Shown piece after piece: positions 47,246 through 63,890 of a DNA stretch of 64,000 bases. Location: contig NC_135551.1 of the NCBI RefSeq assembly GCF_964340395.1, forward strand, positions 18,428,503 through 18,492,502, in the 5' to 3' direction. The notes below the pieces were generated by a model, which was given only the letters and a program-made list of their open reading frames with translations, ran no database searches and had not been told where the DNA came from. The first letter of the stretch is position 1, and each line of letters opens with the position of its first letter. Position numbers and translations under genes: made by a program. This DNA comes from Glandiceps talaboti. Lineage: Eukaryota > Hemichordata > Enteropneusta > Spengelidae.

Positions 47246-47469
47246 GACAGTTCGAATTAATAAATGCAATTCGACGTTTCCAGAATTTTTTATCAAGGAA
47301 GGCACGACATAGCAGGTTAACATCCGACTACATTTGAATGTTATGGAATAGAACGACAACCGCGCGAGATTGACGGTTATACGCATAAAAAGATCTAAAA
47401 TTTACACGCATTAAATAGAATCCTATAGAACCCGCCCGAAAGACATAATAGGCATAGTTAGATATTAGG

Positions 47470-48700
47470 ATATGATTTAAATAATCTATCAATTCCAAGA
47501 GATTCCAGCTTTCCCAAACAGAATATGATTTCCTCTATCTTTAACCTCAATCGATTCTCATCGCCACTAGTAACCTTACAAATTTCTGAAATAGACATAT
47601 CTGGTACACTATCATCGTTGGTGATAAAATGCATAGATACGGGATAGCTGCGATTTTTTTTTGTCTGGTAAGACGGATGTGTTCTACGAAACGATCACCA
47701 AGACGACGTACAGTCGAACCTATATTTTAAAATAAAAAACAGTTCTGGCATGTAATGCAATATACTACGCTAGCACTAGTAAATCTATTCATAACAACCA
47801 CACTGTTCTTCGGGTCAAAAACATGATTAGTATTAATACTGAAACGACATCAAGTACGATCGCATGGAAATGAACCAGCATTAACTTCCAATTCATGTTG
47901 TTCGGTATGGACCACCATGCACCATATCTTTAAGATTGGTATCACGACGCCAAGCTTTTAAAGGTGCTTCAGGAAATAATGAATTGGTTACCCTATTAGA
48001 ACGTAAGATATTAAAATGCTTGTATATTATGTACTTAACTCTCGTATAAAAGGGATGCTATGTAAGAGCCAATATGGGACTATCGTGTTACTCTTCTGAT
48101 CACGTGATGTGATACAAGCTTCCATAGACAAAGATGACACCTTAAGTAAAGCCGTATTGGTAACCGACACTAGATAACCACGTTGGTGGAAGTACGTGCA
48201 AAATTCAGCAGACCTTACTCTGAAATCCAAATTACTACGACAAATACGACGTAAACGAAGTAATTGTGAATGGCATCTTTACACTTATTAGGATGTGACG
48301 AACCGTACTGCAAAGGTGAATCAGTAGGTTTCGAATAAACAGATGTGGCTATATCATCACCATCTATCCTAAGGGAGATGTCAAGGAAATTAATAGTTAG
48401 TTCAGGAATACCATAAGTATACTGAATAGCAGGATTAAAGTTACATGTGTAATCAATAAATTGCATCTGTTCCTCAAGTTTGAGTGAAGCTGCACCAATG
48501 CAATCATCAACAAATCGTTTATATAAATCAGGTAAGATCCCCTGATACCAACTGAAAATAAGGTGTTCCTGATAAGACATAAATAAACAAGCATAACTAG
48601 GACCAAGACAACTTTCCATAGCAACGCCGCATTTCTGCACAAAATACATGTCATTACAGGTCAAATTAATTACACGTAAGAACAAGTTTAGCCAATCTTA
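47470..48700 (-). pseudogene. Second Penelope-like element, RT plus GIY-YIG, degenerate
   Basis: Minus strand. YFVQKCGVAMESCLGPSYACLF and LYKRFVDDCIGA (RT motif C with Asp pair), INFLDISLRI, then a frameshifted stretch LDFRVRSAEFCTYFHQRGY. Near 47700 IGSTVRRLGDRFVEHIRLTR is the GIY-YIG nuclease with its Arg helix. An in-frame TAA just before IGSTV and several shifts show it is dead. Different subfamily from the copy at 22.6-24.2 kb. Confidence 0.8.
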
Positions 48701-48724
48701 GTAGAACGTGGGTAGGAGAGGTAT

Positions 48725-49068
48725 GGAAAGGTATGGAAACCAAGAAATATGATAGTATTTCTCTCAAGCATAAAACGAATAAAACAAAAAAGGGGCAATT
48801 TGTTTGTTCTACCAGCACCTCTCTATAGATGCGACATTTATAGACAATTCGACGTCATTCTTGTGTGTTGGCGTTTCACCATACTTCAGATAGAAATTAC
48901 AAAACAAAAAGCTTCATGATCTTGCGCAGATGTGTACAGTGAGCTCAGTTCATGATCATAAGTTGCATTTAAAACGGTGGGAAAGTAAGCTGAATTTTAG
49001 TGTGCATCAAAACTGAAAGCAGCAGATTGCAAATAATCGCCAGTTAATATTTTAGGTAAGTGTTTTCG
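48725..49068 (+). repeat. 370-bp repeat, copy 3 (start of tandem unit 1)
   Basis: Starts GGTATGGAAACCAAGAAATA and ends at TTTTAGGTAAGTGTTTTCG before TATG repeats. Confidence 0.85.
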
Positions 49069-49109
49069 TGTGTATGTATGTATGTATGTATGTATGTATG
49101 TATGTATGT

Positions 49110-50490
49110 ATGTATGTATGTACACGATTTCATCTTCAAGTCCTTTCAAATTCCGTAAACTGAAAGTTAAGTTGGCAAAATGGAAGTTGAATTTTGAGCA
49201 GAACATGATGTTAATTGCCTGTATTTTGGCTGTGGTTGGTAATGGTGAAGCGTCTATCTTTTCGAGGGTAACTTTGAAATCTTTGATCATTTCTCCTACT
49301 TGGTACAAGGATGTGGTATAAGTAATATTAATATCGTAGCCAAGATACGTGTATGACTGATCTCTACGGTACATAGGTAGTGAGGCACCCTTGATGTTGA
49401 GCTAGTGGTCACCAGTGTTATCGTTCGTACTCCAGTTGTGACCTGTCCTAATTACCATGAAGAACGGCACTCTTTCGATGTTTCACCTCCATTCCAGTTG
49501 TTTCCATAAACTCGGTGGTTTTCCTCACTGCCTCAGAGATACTCTCACATGTACAGTCTGTACCCGACGCACTGACATCGTCGATATAACCTTGTACTGG
49601 GTTAGGGATTGACGCCGGTTCGTGTGGGTTTTCGATCCAACGGAGCCACTTATCGATGCCCTGTTCGAATACAATTACGCTTCAAGATAAAATCGTGTCT
49701 GTGTGAGAAACTGCCCACGGTCTGAAGGAGGTTTGAGGATTTTGAATCCAACGACAATTTATTCCAGCAAGCATATATCTTTCAAATTATCCGTTTTAAA
49801 TAGTGACGATATGCAGGTTCAAAATACTACACGTTCATCTTTAAATCTTCACATGCAAAAGAGAAAAGTAACAATCGCATCTACATCAACTACTGAAGAC
49901 AATTCCTTTGCTGGTTATGAAATATCTCACGGAAATCTGAAGAAACACTCCAAAGTTAACTGGCCAAAATCTGACTGGTTACATCTGAATGATCTATGTG
50001 TACGTGAAGGAATGCAGTTAAGAAAAAGAGTTGATGATAATAATTACACCCTAAAAATAAAAGTCAACAACGAAGTTACAGTTTCAACTACAAATTCAAA
50101 TACTGCATACTCACTGTGTAAACAAAGTCACCTTGCAAACTTCGCTACGGACTGGAAAGGAAAACAATCACAGTGCCGAATAGTCCGCGAAGCCACCGAG
50201 GTTGATCACAAACTTTCAAATTACTTTCTCTTAAACTTAAAGTTAAACGATAGCATCATTAGTTTTATCATTAGAGGCAGACTGCAACTTTTACAGTGCA
50301 ACAGTCTCCTGTCATTACCCCACTCAGTACAATAAACAATGCACTTTGTGCAATCACCCTACTGACACTGTAGCACATGTACTGAATGGATGTACAAAAT
50401 ACCAAAGACTGTATCAAGACAGGCACAATAGAATCGTTAATTTGGTATTTCAGCAAATTCCTGTAAAAGATGTATGTATGTATGTATGTA
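49110..50490 (+). mobile_element. RLE-type LINE fragment 2, internally inverted
   Basis: The 5' part (about 49115-49690) reads on the minus strand: VQGYIDDVSASG (RT motif C, Y-I-D-D), TTGMEVKHRKS, YTYLGYDINI, KFNFHFANLTF. The 3' part (49700-50470) reads on the plus strand: PRSEGGLRILNP, LNLHMQKRK, LSNYFLLNLKL, CTLCNHPTDTVAHVLNGC. Such a head-to-head inversion within one element matches twin priming in LINE insertions. It ends abruptly in a TATG array at 50471. Confidence 0.8.
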
Positions 50491-50512
50491 TGTATGTATG
50501 TAGGCATAAAAC

Positions 50513-50852
50513 CTTGAAGGTATGGAAACCAAGAAATATGATAGTATTTCTCTCAAGCATAAAACGAATAAAACAAAAAAGGGGCAATTTGTTTGTTCTA
50601 CCAGCACCTCTCTATAGATGTGACATTTATAGACAATTCGACGTCATTCTTGTGTGTTGGCGTTTCACCATACCTAGATAGAAATTACAAAATAAAAAGC
50701 TTCATGATCTTGCGCAGATGTGTACAGTGAGCTCAGTTCATAAGTTGCATTTAAAACGGTGGGAAAGTAAGCTGAATTTTAGTGTGCATCAAAACTGAAA
50801 ACAGCAGATTGCAAATAATCGCCAGTTAATATTTTAGGTAAGTGTTTTCGTG
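50513..50852 (+). repeat. 370-bp repeat, copy 4 (start of tandem unit 2)
   Basis: Nearly the same as 48725-49068. Confidence 0.85.
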
Positions 50853-50929
50853 TGTATGTATGTATTATGTATGTATGTATGTATGTATGTATGTATGTAT
50901 GTATGTATGTATGTATGTATGTATGTATG

Positions 50930-52566
50930 TATGTACACGATTTCATCTTCAAGTCCTTTCAAATTCCGTAAACTGAAAGTTAAGTTGGCAAAATGGAAGT
51001 TGAATTTTGAGCAGAACATGATGTTAATTGCCTGTATTTTGGCTGTGGTTGGTAATGGTGAAGCGTCTATCTTTTCGAGGGTAACTTTGAAATCTTTGAT
51101 CATTTCTCCTACTTGGTACAAGGATGTGGTATAAGTAGTGGGGCACCCTTGATGTTGAGCTAGTGGTCACCAGTGTTATCGTTCGTACTCCAGTTGTGAC
51201 CTATCCTAATTACCATGTAGAACGGCACTCTTTCGATGTTTCACCTCCATTCCAGTTGTTTCCATAAACTCGGCGGTTTTCCTCACTGCCTCAGAGATAC
51301 TCTCACTGTCTGTACCCGACGCACTGACATCGTCGATATAACCTTGTACTGGGTTAGGGATTGACGCCGGTTCGTGTGGGTTTTCGATCCAACGGAGCCA
51401 CTTATCGATGCCATGTTCGAATACAATTACGCTTCAAAATACTACACGTTCATCTTTAAATCTTCACATGCAAAAGAGAAAAGTAACAAGGGCATCTACA
51501 TCAACTACTGAAGACAATTCCTTCGCTGTTATGAAATATCTCACGGAAATCTGAAGAAACACTCCAAAGTTAATTGGCCAAAATCTGACTGGGTACATCT
51601 GAATGGGCTATGTGAACGTGAAGGAATGCAATTAAGAAAAAGAGTTGATGATAATAATTACACCCTAAAAATAAAAGTCAACAACGAAGTTACAGTTTCA
51701 ACTACAAATTCAAATACTGCATACTCACTGTGTAAACAAAGTCACCTTGCAAACTTCGCTACGGACTGGAAAGGAAAACAATCACAGTGCCGAATAGTCC
51801 GCGAAGCCACCGAGGTTGATCACAAACTTTCAAATTACTTTCTCTTAAACTTAAAGTTAAACGATAGCATCATTAGTTTTATCATTAGAGGCAGACTGCA
51901 ACTTTTACAGTGCAACAGTCTCCTGTCATTATACTACCCCACTCAGTACAATAAACAATGCACTTTGTGCAATCACCCTACTGACACTGTAGCACATGTA
52001 CTGAATGGATGTACAAAATACCAAAGACTGTATCAAGACTGGCACAATAGAATCGTTAATTTGGTATTTCAGCAAATTCCTGTAAACGATGTCTCTCATC
52101 TCGTCATTGAAGACACTATTTTAACTCCACACATGTTTGGAGCAGATTTAGAATCATTCATAACTACAGCAATAAGACCTGACATAACCATTATTGATAA
52201 TGTTTATCAACTTCGCCACGAAGTTTTTCTAGTTGAAGTTTCAGTTCCATTTGATGGTCACATCGACAGGTGTTACACAGAGAAATTTGATAAATATATG
52301 CCACTCTCTCTCTTGAAATTAACAACATAGGGTTCTTTTGTAGAATCGTTGTCATAGTGATCGGCAGTTTAGGATCAGTTCACAATCGTGTTATACCAAG
52401 AAGAGGTTAGCACGATACCCGGGTGTTAGTGCTGCTATAGGCTCTTTCAGAACATGGCAAAGAAGATGTAAGGACATCAATGTGTAGATTTTCTGTCCAG
52501 TCGATTTTTGGGGGATAAACATTGTGATTTGTATGTTTATCATGAATCCTGAATAAATAACTGTTG
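50930..52566 (+). mobile_element. RLE-type LINE fragment 3, tandem copy of fragment 2 with complete 3' end
   Basis: Same inversion breakpoint as fragment 2, with a 136-bp deletion relative to it (bases matching 49683-49818) and a smaller one near 51133. The 3' UTR after 52330 runs to CTGTTGACATGTATG, where a TATG array begins. Confidence 0.85.
51626..52330 (+). pseudogene. RLE-LINE C-terminus: zinc knuckle and restriction-like endonuclease
   Basis: 234 codons open to the natural stop. CTLCNHPTDTVAHVLNGC is the C-x2-C...H...C knuckle. RPDITIIDNVYQLRHEVFLVEVSVPFD carries the P-D...V-E-V core of the restriction-like endonuclease, then KFDKYMPL. This nuclease makes the target nick in R2/NeSL-type elements. 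The N-terminal RT is on the other strand upstream, so no full protein is possible. Confidence 0.85.
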
Positions 52567-52815
52567 ACATGTATGTATGTATGTATGTATGTATGTATGT
52601 ATGTATGTATGTATGTACGTATACAAGTATGTATGTATGTATGTATGTATGTATGTATGTATGTATGTATGTATGTATGTATGCATGCATGCATGCATGC
52701 ATGCATGCATGGATGTATGTATGTATGTATGTATGTATGTATGTATCTATCTACGTACGCGCGTCCGTGTGTATGCTTATGTATGTATGTATGTGGGTGT
52801 GTATTTCTGTCTGTT

Positions 52816-52880
<65 letters not shown>
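52567..52880 (+). repeat. (TATG)n/(TGCA)n/(TG)n array
   Basis: Compound array at the RLE-LINE 3' end; a pure TG run at 52819-52880. Confidence 0.97.
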
Positions 52881-52881
<1 letters not shown>

Positions 52882-53165
52882 AATTTGAGTGTTGTCGAAC
52901 AAAGGACAGAAGGATTTTTTTCACACCAGCTATATCAGTTCTGTTTAACTGTAACATTGACCTTGAAGGTATGGAAACCAAGAAATATGATAGTATTTCT
53001 CTCAAGCATAAAACGAATAAAACCAAAAAGGGCCAATTTGTTTGTTCTACCAGCACCTCTCTATAGATGTGACATTTATAGACAATTCGTCATTCTTGTG
53101 TGTAGGAGTTTCACCATACTTCAGATAGAAATTACTAAAAAAAGAAAAAAAATCTTCATGACCTT
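52879..53165 (+). repeat. 370-bp repeat, copy 5, truncated
   Basis: Starts ACAATTTGAGTGTTGTCGAAC like copies 1 and 2 and stops at CTTGCGCAG. Confidence 0.85.
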
Positions 53166-53520
53166 GCGCAGCTAATAAGTATGTACATAAGACGAAATGC
53201 ATAGAGGTACATCTAAACAAGAATTTTTTAATTACCGTAAATATACAGCAAAACAATCACTAAATGTTTTTACAGTTGAAATACTTCGTACGTTGTCAGT
53301 TGCGTGTGTGCACAAATAACGCCATGTAGTAGTAGTGAAGGTAGCCGTTGTACTTCGGTTCAGGATGTTCAATTACTGGACTTCCTGTTGATATTCAATA
53401 TTTGTTGATGTTTGTTGATATTCAATGCGTACATGTATGCCCATGACAAGTAAGACGCAACCTGATTGACTGAGTGTCTCATTGAGCAGAAATTCGTTTG
53501 CATGTGCGCCAGTTCAGATA
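53166..53520. other. No gene seen
   Basis: Includes a short direct repeat around 53385-53425 (TTGATATTCAAT). No coding signal. Confidence 0.5.
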
Positions 53521-53521
53521 T

Positions 53522-53623
53522 AGAGGAGGCGATCGGGCTAAAGAATGTAAACATGTACCAAGAAGGTCAATTCAGGCAAAATAGCAATGAACGATTAGCC
53601 GACATCTACATCGGATTTTAATC
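53522..53623. mobile_element. MITE family 1, right-half copy
   Basis: Matches the right half of 3334-3549 (GTAAACATGTACCA, AAGGTCAATTCAGGCAAAAT, CATCTACATCGGATTTTAAT). The left arm is missing. Confidence 0.8.
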
Positions 53624-53698
53624 AGATTGTCTGTCTTCCTGCCTGCCTGTCTGTGTTTATCTTTATCGGTGTCTGTGGTATGTATATATATATATATA

Positions 53699-53738
<40 letters not shown>

Positions 53739-53771
53739 GTGTCAGTTAAAAACTTAAAGGAATAATTCTAT

Positions 53772-53940
53772 ATAATCTCCCGGTATTCCGAATGAGTGCT
53801 ACGTCATCGAGGACGAATGATTCCCCTCATGGGACATGTAGGCCGAATCCCTCCGAGCCGATAGAGGAGGAGGGATACAGACATAGGGGAATCGTAAGTC
53901 CGAGATGACGTAGCACGAATGAGAAATACCGGGAGATTAT
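53772..53940. mobile_element. Foldback element, family 3
   Basis: Inverted arms of about 45 bp: ATAATCTCCCGGTATT ... GTGCTACGTCATC at left, complement at right ending AATACCGGGAGATTAT. Non-coding core. Confidence 0.85.
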
Positions 53941-53944
53941 TTAT

Positions 53945-54610
53945 TTATTCATTATATACATAGACCCACTATTTCTTTCTATTATGATGACAATTTTAAA
54001 GTAAAATATTCCGAAACTTACGCTGAACGCGCATCAATTTTACGAAGTGATGGGGCTACAGCGCTCAGCCGTACAGTCAGTTTTCAAAATGTAAACGCCA
54101 TTGCGACAGCTGCCGTCGCTACTACTACTAACGTATATTATGTTGAGATCAGTAAAATTACACCACAGACTTTCAGGTTGGGAACATTTTGCCAACGACG
54201 GGACGTTTGTCAAGCACAGTGATTAATTCTTTGACAAAATATAGACACTGTCATCGGAAAAATTGAGACATAAGCTTATGGAGAGACTGACTAACCAATG
54301 GGTGCCTACACCGGTTATGCATAGAAATCGGCTGAGAGTCATACGCTAAAAACATCAACACTGGCAAGTTAAAATGTCGAAAACATTGTGAAATTTTCAA
54401 TAACACATTGTCAAAAAAAGTCGTTCAAAATTTTTTATCAATAGTTGAATTTATATATAAACGGACAACGATTTCACTGCATTGTGCAACTATCACAACT
54501 GGAAGTTTTTACGAATCCGATGTTGATGTTAGCATGTCTACGTACGTCAGTGGCTACATACGAAAGGTGATAGAGGTGTCCAAAAGAGGTGTATTTGTTC
54601 AGTGTTTACA
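53945..54610. other. No gene seen
   Basis: A 68-codon plus-strand frame at 54408-54614 has no motif. No exon pattern recognised. Confidence 0.4.
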
Positions 54611-54611
54611 C

Positions 54612-54612
<1 letters not shown>

Positions 54613-54681
<69 letters not shown>

Positions 54682-54690
54682 GATGATGAT
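54613..54690 (+). repeat. (GAT)n microsatellite
   Basis: About 26 units with one GGT interruption. Confidence 0.95.
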
Positions 54691-54806
54691 TATCGATGTT
54701 CGGCAATCCATGAATAGCAAGGAAACTATTTTTCAAATAACATCGTAACTGTACAGGTTGATAATGTTTACAAATAATTCAAAGTAGTTCCGACCATATT
54801 ACTATA

Positions 54807-54873
54807 GTGTGACGTCAAAGTTATAGTGATATGAAATGTATGGCTTTCATATTACTATACTTTGACGTCACAC
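54807..54873. repeat. Foldback with arms of about 29 bp
   Basis: GTGTGACGTCAAAGT ... ATATGAAA pairs with TTTCATAT ... CTTTGACGTCACAC with one mismatch and one indel; loop of 8 nt. Each arm contains TGACGTCA, a CRE/ATF-type site by sequence; function not implied. Confidence 0.85.
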
Positions 54874-55473
54874 CCTGGGAATATGAGGGTCTATGTACAT
54901 GTATATAATACTCATCAGAGTATCATAAATAGACAATAAAGTGGAGAGATGGTGTACCCGGAATAAAAAAGTACATTATTCAGTATGATCAAACTACACA
55001 TCACCCTTCTTGCATACAAGTTAATTTGTAATCAGTCAGCGAGTGCTGACCTAGTTTGAACCAGGGTACAATGGTAAGATGTAAGCGAGCCAATGGCTTG
55101 GTCACGAAATGGTCATGTTATTGAGGAAATGTAGTAAATCCCGGGTATTATTAGTGATGAGGGATGGGATTGGGGTGGAGTTGGGTCAGCAACAGATATG
55201 AGCTATAGTAGACAAGATGTATTATGTTGCATGTGTGATATTTGATTGACAAATAAATATCAAAATGCAACATATCTAACTGGAGTGTATATAAACCATG
55301 TTAATGCCCCGTTCTCTCTAAAAACAACAACGTACTAAAACTCGACACCATGCAGTCCTACATAACGCTGATGGAGTCATGTGTGGCAATACATGCGTTA
55401 AGAATTACTGGTACACAATTAACAACAGCATTCACGATATTCGAATCAAATGTTGCCTGTTGTCTTTTGCTTA

Positions 55474-57547
55474 GGGACCGGTCAGTTTCTTCGGCCTGGG
55501 GGGACCAGTGGATTGGGAGGGGGGGTCACCCTGTTTTTAAAATTGGCAGTAGGGGGGTCATGCTGTTTTCAAAATTGTGGATAGGGGGGTCATTGTGTTT
55601 TGGATTGTGATAGAAGAAAAAATCCCTTTTCTACAATGGCATATAGCAAGTTGTCTGAAATGTACATGTAAGTATTTGTTTTTCTCCCTGTTTCTTACAT
55701 GAATTCTTACTTATTAGTTCAAGCATAACTATAAATATACATATACATGTATTACCTAGCTACCACACTAGTTACAGAACATGTCATGTAAATGCTTGGC
55801 TGTTTCACAATCAGTGCTTCACTTATATTGCACTTTGGGGCAAAAGTGAACTTGAAGGTTTCGTAATGGTAATCTTCATAGATAGTTTATAAAAGAAGTT
55901 AATCTAAAATGTTCCCTACTCGTCACTATGAACTTGTCAGAAGGAATTAATACACTTTCTATTTGGACACTACATGTTATTGACAGTGGAAATCACCACA
56001 TCTCATCAGATTCCAGTTTCTATTATACACTATGTATGACCACCTAAAGTTCTCTAACATACCGGTGACTTTATTTACTATACATGCAATATTAATGCCA
56101 CTATACCAATGTTACGGGGCTATTTTTATGTGACATGGGAAACTCATTTAAAACTTGCATTTACGTTAGCTATTCGAAGCTTGGAAATATTACCTCAAAG
56201 GCTATGAATAACCTAAACATTGCCTTAATAGAAGCAAAAAACTGCAGATCTGCCAGGGGAAAACGCCCAAGGACTCCCTCACCCCCAGAGGTCACTCAAG
56301 CATTCAACCAACACTCAGATGCACCAACAACCTTTTTACAGTCATAATGGTATTAAACTTTTCTTAAATATTTTCACCCAATTCTAATTTGAGATGATAG
56401 TCTTTTAAAGATGTGAAATGTTTGCCAAGGTAGTCTAAAATTGCCTTAAACTCCAAATTTCCCCTACCAATGATACTACCAGTAGATGTGCTGACCTTTA
56501 CTACATGTAAATAATGATGCCATTTAACTTTTTAAGAACATATTTCAACTCTGTGTGAGTTATAAAGAATAGTAACTGTTTCTGATACTTGATGGTGCTG
56601 TCTTGTAAAGCATGAATGAAGTTATTGCTTGAAAGGGTCTGAATAGCCTAAAAATTGGCTTTAAGAGTAAAAATCCTCCAGGGCTTCTAGAGGGAGACCC
56701 TTTGGACACCCTACATGCGGTGGACATATCCCAGTGTCAAGCTCTTCCCCTCTAACTGTCAAGATACTATCAAAGTATATTTCAAATATATTTCAACCCC
56801 GTGTAGTTGCTTTTTACATGTTGGTGCTGTCATTCTTGTAAAGCTTGGAAATTATTGTCTGAAAGGGTCTGATCATGAATAGTCTCAAAATTGACTTTTC
56901 AGAGTAAAAAACCTCCAGGACTTCTAGGATGGGACCTCCTAGGAACCCCCCCCCCCCCCACTACATGAGGTGTACACATCCCAGTCTCAAGCTCTTCCCC
57001 CTACCTCTTACTGTCAAGATGCCATCAAACTTAATATTTCAAACATATTTTTTTCTTTTTACATGTTGGTGCTGTCTTGTACAGCTTGGAAATTATTGTC
57101 TGAAAGGGCCTGAATAGTCTCAAAATTGACTTTTCAGAGTAAAAAACCTCCAGGGCTTCTAGAGGGAGACCACCTAGGACCCCCCATAAGAGATATACAT
57201 ATTCCCTGATAAAGCTTTCCAATATCTTTCACTGTCAAGATGATATTAAACTCCCTTTGGAATATATTTACCCTGTGTAGTCAATAATTACAATTATGAT
57301 AGTGCTAACCCAGGATCTTATAAAGTAGATGCAAGACAGTCAAGCAGTTCACACTGAGCCACGATAAAAAAAATACCTGTCATGTGAATATTATATATAT
57401 GGGGGGGGGGGGGGTCATCATGTTTTAGAATTAAGTGATAGAGGGGTCAGCCTGTTTTTGGTTTTACAGATAGGGGGGTCAGTGAATTTTTGTCGGCCCA
57501 ATTTAAGAATCCACCCCCACCCCAGGCTGAAGAAACTGACCGGTCCC
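55474..57547. mobile_element. 2.07-kb TIR element, non-autonomous
   Basis: The left end GGGACCGGTCAGTTTCTTCG (plus GCCTGGGG) is matched by its reverse complement at the right end (57516-57547) with about one mismatch over 28 bases. Beside both ends lie direct GGGGGGTCA-containing repeats of about 30 bp. The core has three to four diverged units of about 200-250 bp (56560-57240) with poly-C tracts. No transposase was found. Confidence 0.8.
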
Positions 57548-57549
57548 AT

Positions 57550-58240
57550 AGCTAATCAGGATTCATCTTATTTTAAGTGTGAGACTACTAGACTGAAAAA
57601 ATCGTGGTTAACATTCATTAAGCATACAGATTACAGCATGTACACAGCAACGTAATAGTCAAGACTGTTTGGTGTTTGCATAGACCTTGGCAAGGAGTTA
57701 CCTAGTCTGTAAGGTATGTCGTGATGCGGGGCGCCCTCGCACATCGGCCAACCCCTCCCACGTGGTGATATTTTCGGTGGTTATGCAGGCTTAATCCTAG
57801 AGCGCGAGTGACCGAGTGATTGACATATATTACCATGGCAACATTCTCTGTTATCGCCTGATAGAAGCTATTCTATATAAATTTTATTTGATTACTAATC
57901 TACATGACGACCTCCGCATGACCTTATTATCACTCGTTCAGGGCGGGGTCAAAATCTTTTGAAGTTTCCGACATACTAGTTCAGAGTGGTACAGTCGATA
58001 TATCTCGTAATTGAAAGGACGAGAGGACGAGATATATGTAGAGAGGGATAGGGTGTTCAACATAGAATTATATTTGTTAGTAGATTCTGGTTCATTGTGT
58101 TATTTTTCTTTTACAATATCCTCCGTGAATTTTGGTAATTAATTAGTCGAAACATGTATCACAGCGGATACTTTGTCCAGCAGTTTTACGTAAATATGGA
58201 AAAATAGTTGATAAACCGCTTGCCCTAAATTACGTTTCGC
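57550..58240. other. No gene seen
   Basis: Unremarkable sequence before the duplicated first-exon region. Confidence 0.4.
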
Positions 58241-58249
58241 TCCTATTTT

Positions 58250-58351
58250 GTCTTTATGCAAATTGACAGTTCGATATATCTTGCTTATCACAGATTACTT
58301 CAACATATTCGCCATCGTTCGTATACCGCTGTTATTTCTGACACTTAACAG
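58250..58351 (+). promoter_or_regulatory. Duplicated promoter/untranslated exon, upstream copy
   Basis: Shares CAGTTCGATATAT, CACAGA, CATATTCGCCAT and a donor GTAAGCAC at 58352 with 59262-59362. Probably an alternative or dead first exon for lectin gene 2. Confidence 0.5.
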
Positions 58352-59261
58352 GTAAGCACTCTTTCGAATTCTTTCAGCTGTATGTATGATGGCATGTACA
58401 AGTGAACTTTTACGTGAATTCATTTAGGTCTACTAAGAATATAATATTGTATATGTTGCTGCGCGATTTTCATTTTAAAGGAAATGTGAAAGCGTTCCCC
58501 TAATTCCACCCCTTCCCAAATGGCCAAACACACACTAATCACACAAGGTTTGTTCGCTTGGTCATACAAGCACGTGAGGACGTGACAAGTCATGGGGTCT
58601 GAAAATATTATCTCTTGATCGAAAAGGTCGAGAATAAACAAGAACGTTTACGAACAACCAATTAAAGAAGATCGCAATGGTTGTATGAAAAATACGCGTA
58701 ACATCTTCAGCAAGTACAGTATTGCAGCAGTAAATATTTCTAAATATCATAAGGATAGCAAAAAAACAATCTTCGAAAAGGCGAAGGAAGAAGGAAACAA
58801 AATTGTACCTTGTAGATTAAAATAGTCGTTGCAATGATTTACGTTCACACTCAAATAATCTGAATTTATCTCAAAATACCATTTTTAAACGGCTAACAAG
58901 TATTCAAAATTCACTCGCAATCTCTCAAGTAGGTACCTGTCACCAACCATGTCACTTGGAGAGGTTTGAAATTCATCTTGACATAATGATAATTAATGAG
59001 AAGTAACAGTTTGTACCAGGTGTGACAACAGAAGGAAAGTCTGGCAGCAGATACTGACTCAATAAATGAAATATGGCCGTAGATAGTTAGAAAGGGGAAA
59101 TAGTAAATGGGGCGGGATGGATTAGAAAATTAATTGAAAGGATGAGAGTAGGAGGTAGATTGAGAGAAGGAGGGGATGGCCAACCAACATGCTGTACCTG
59201 CACTTTCACATGAATAAGTGAGTAGGTGTTTAAAACTCTTGCCATGGGTTATGTACGTTCA

Positions 59262-59362
59262 TCTGTATGGAAATTGAAAGTTCGATATACAACTTTTTCT
59301 CACAGAGAAATTTAACACATTTGCCATATTCATCTGTTACTTCTAACAGTTACCAGCTGCAG
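59262..59362 (+). promoter_or_regulatory. Putative promoter and untranslated first exon of lectin gene 2
   Basis: AAAGTTCGATATAC (TATA-like) then an exon-like stretch ending at donor GTAAGCAC (59363). The next acceptor TTCATTTTAAAG at 59519 opens the exon with the ATG at 59550. Confidence 0.5.
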
Positions 59363-59549
59363 GTAAGCACACTTTATTCTAATCGTGTGCATTATGACAT
59401 GCATAAGTGTCGATCACATTGAAAGTACTTTGTGTGAACGTTCCTCGAATTTTGCAACCTCTAGCACGAGTTGTCATAGGAATTTGATTATCAGACAATT
59501 TTTTTTTTTCATTTTAAAGATTAGATTCGGAGGTAAACTTTACGATACA

Positions 59550-63890
<4,341 letters not shown>

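Noticed and set aside
55350-55610. 86-codon open frame
   Set aside because: It overlaps the terminal repeats of the 2-kb TIR element and has no motif.
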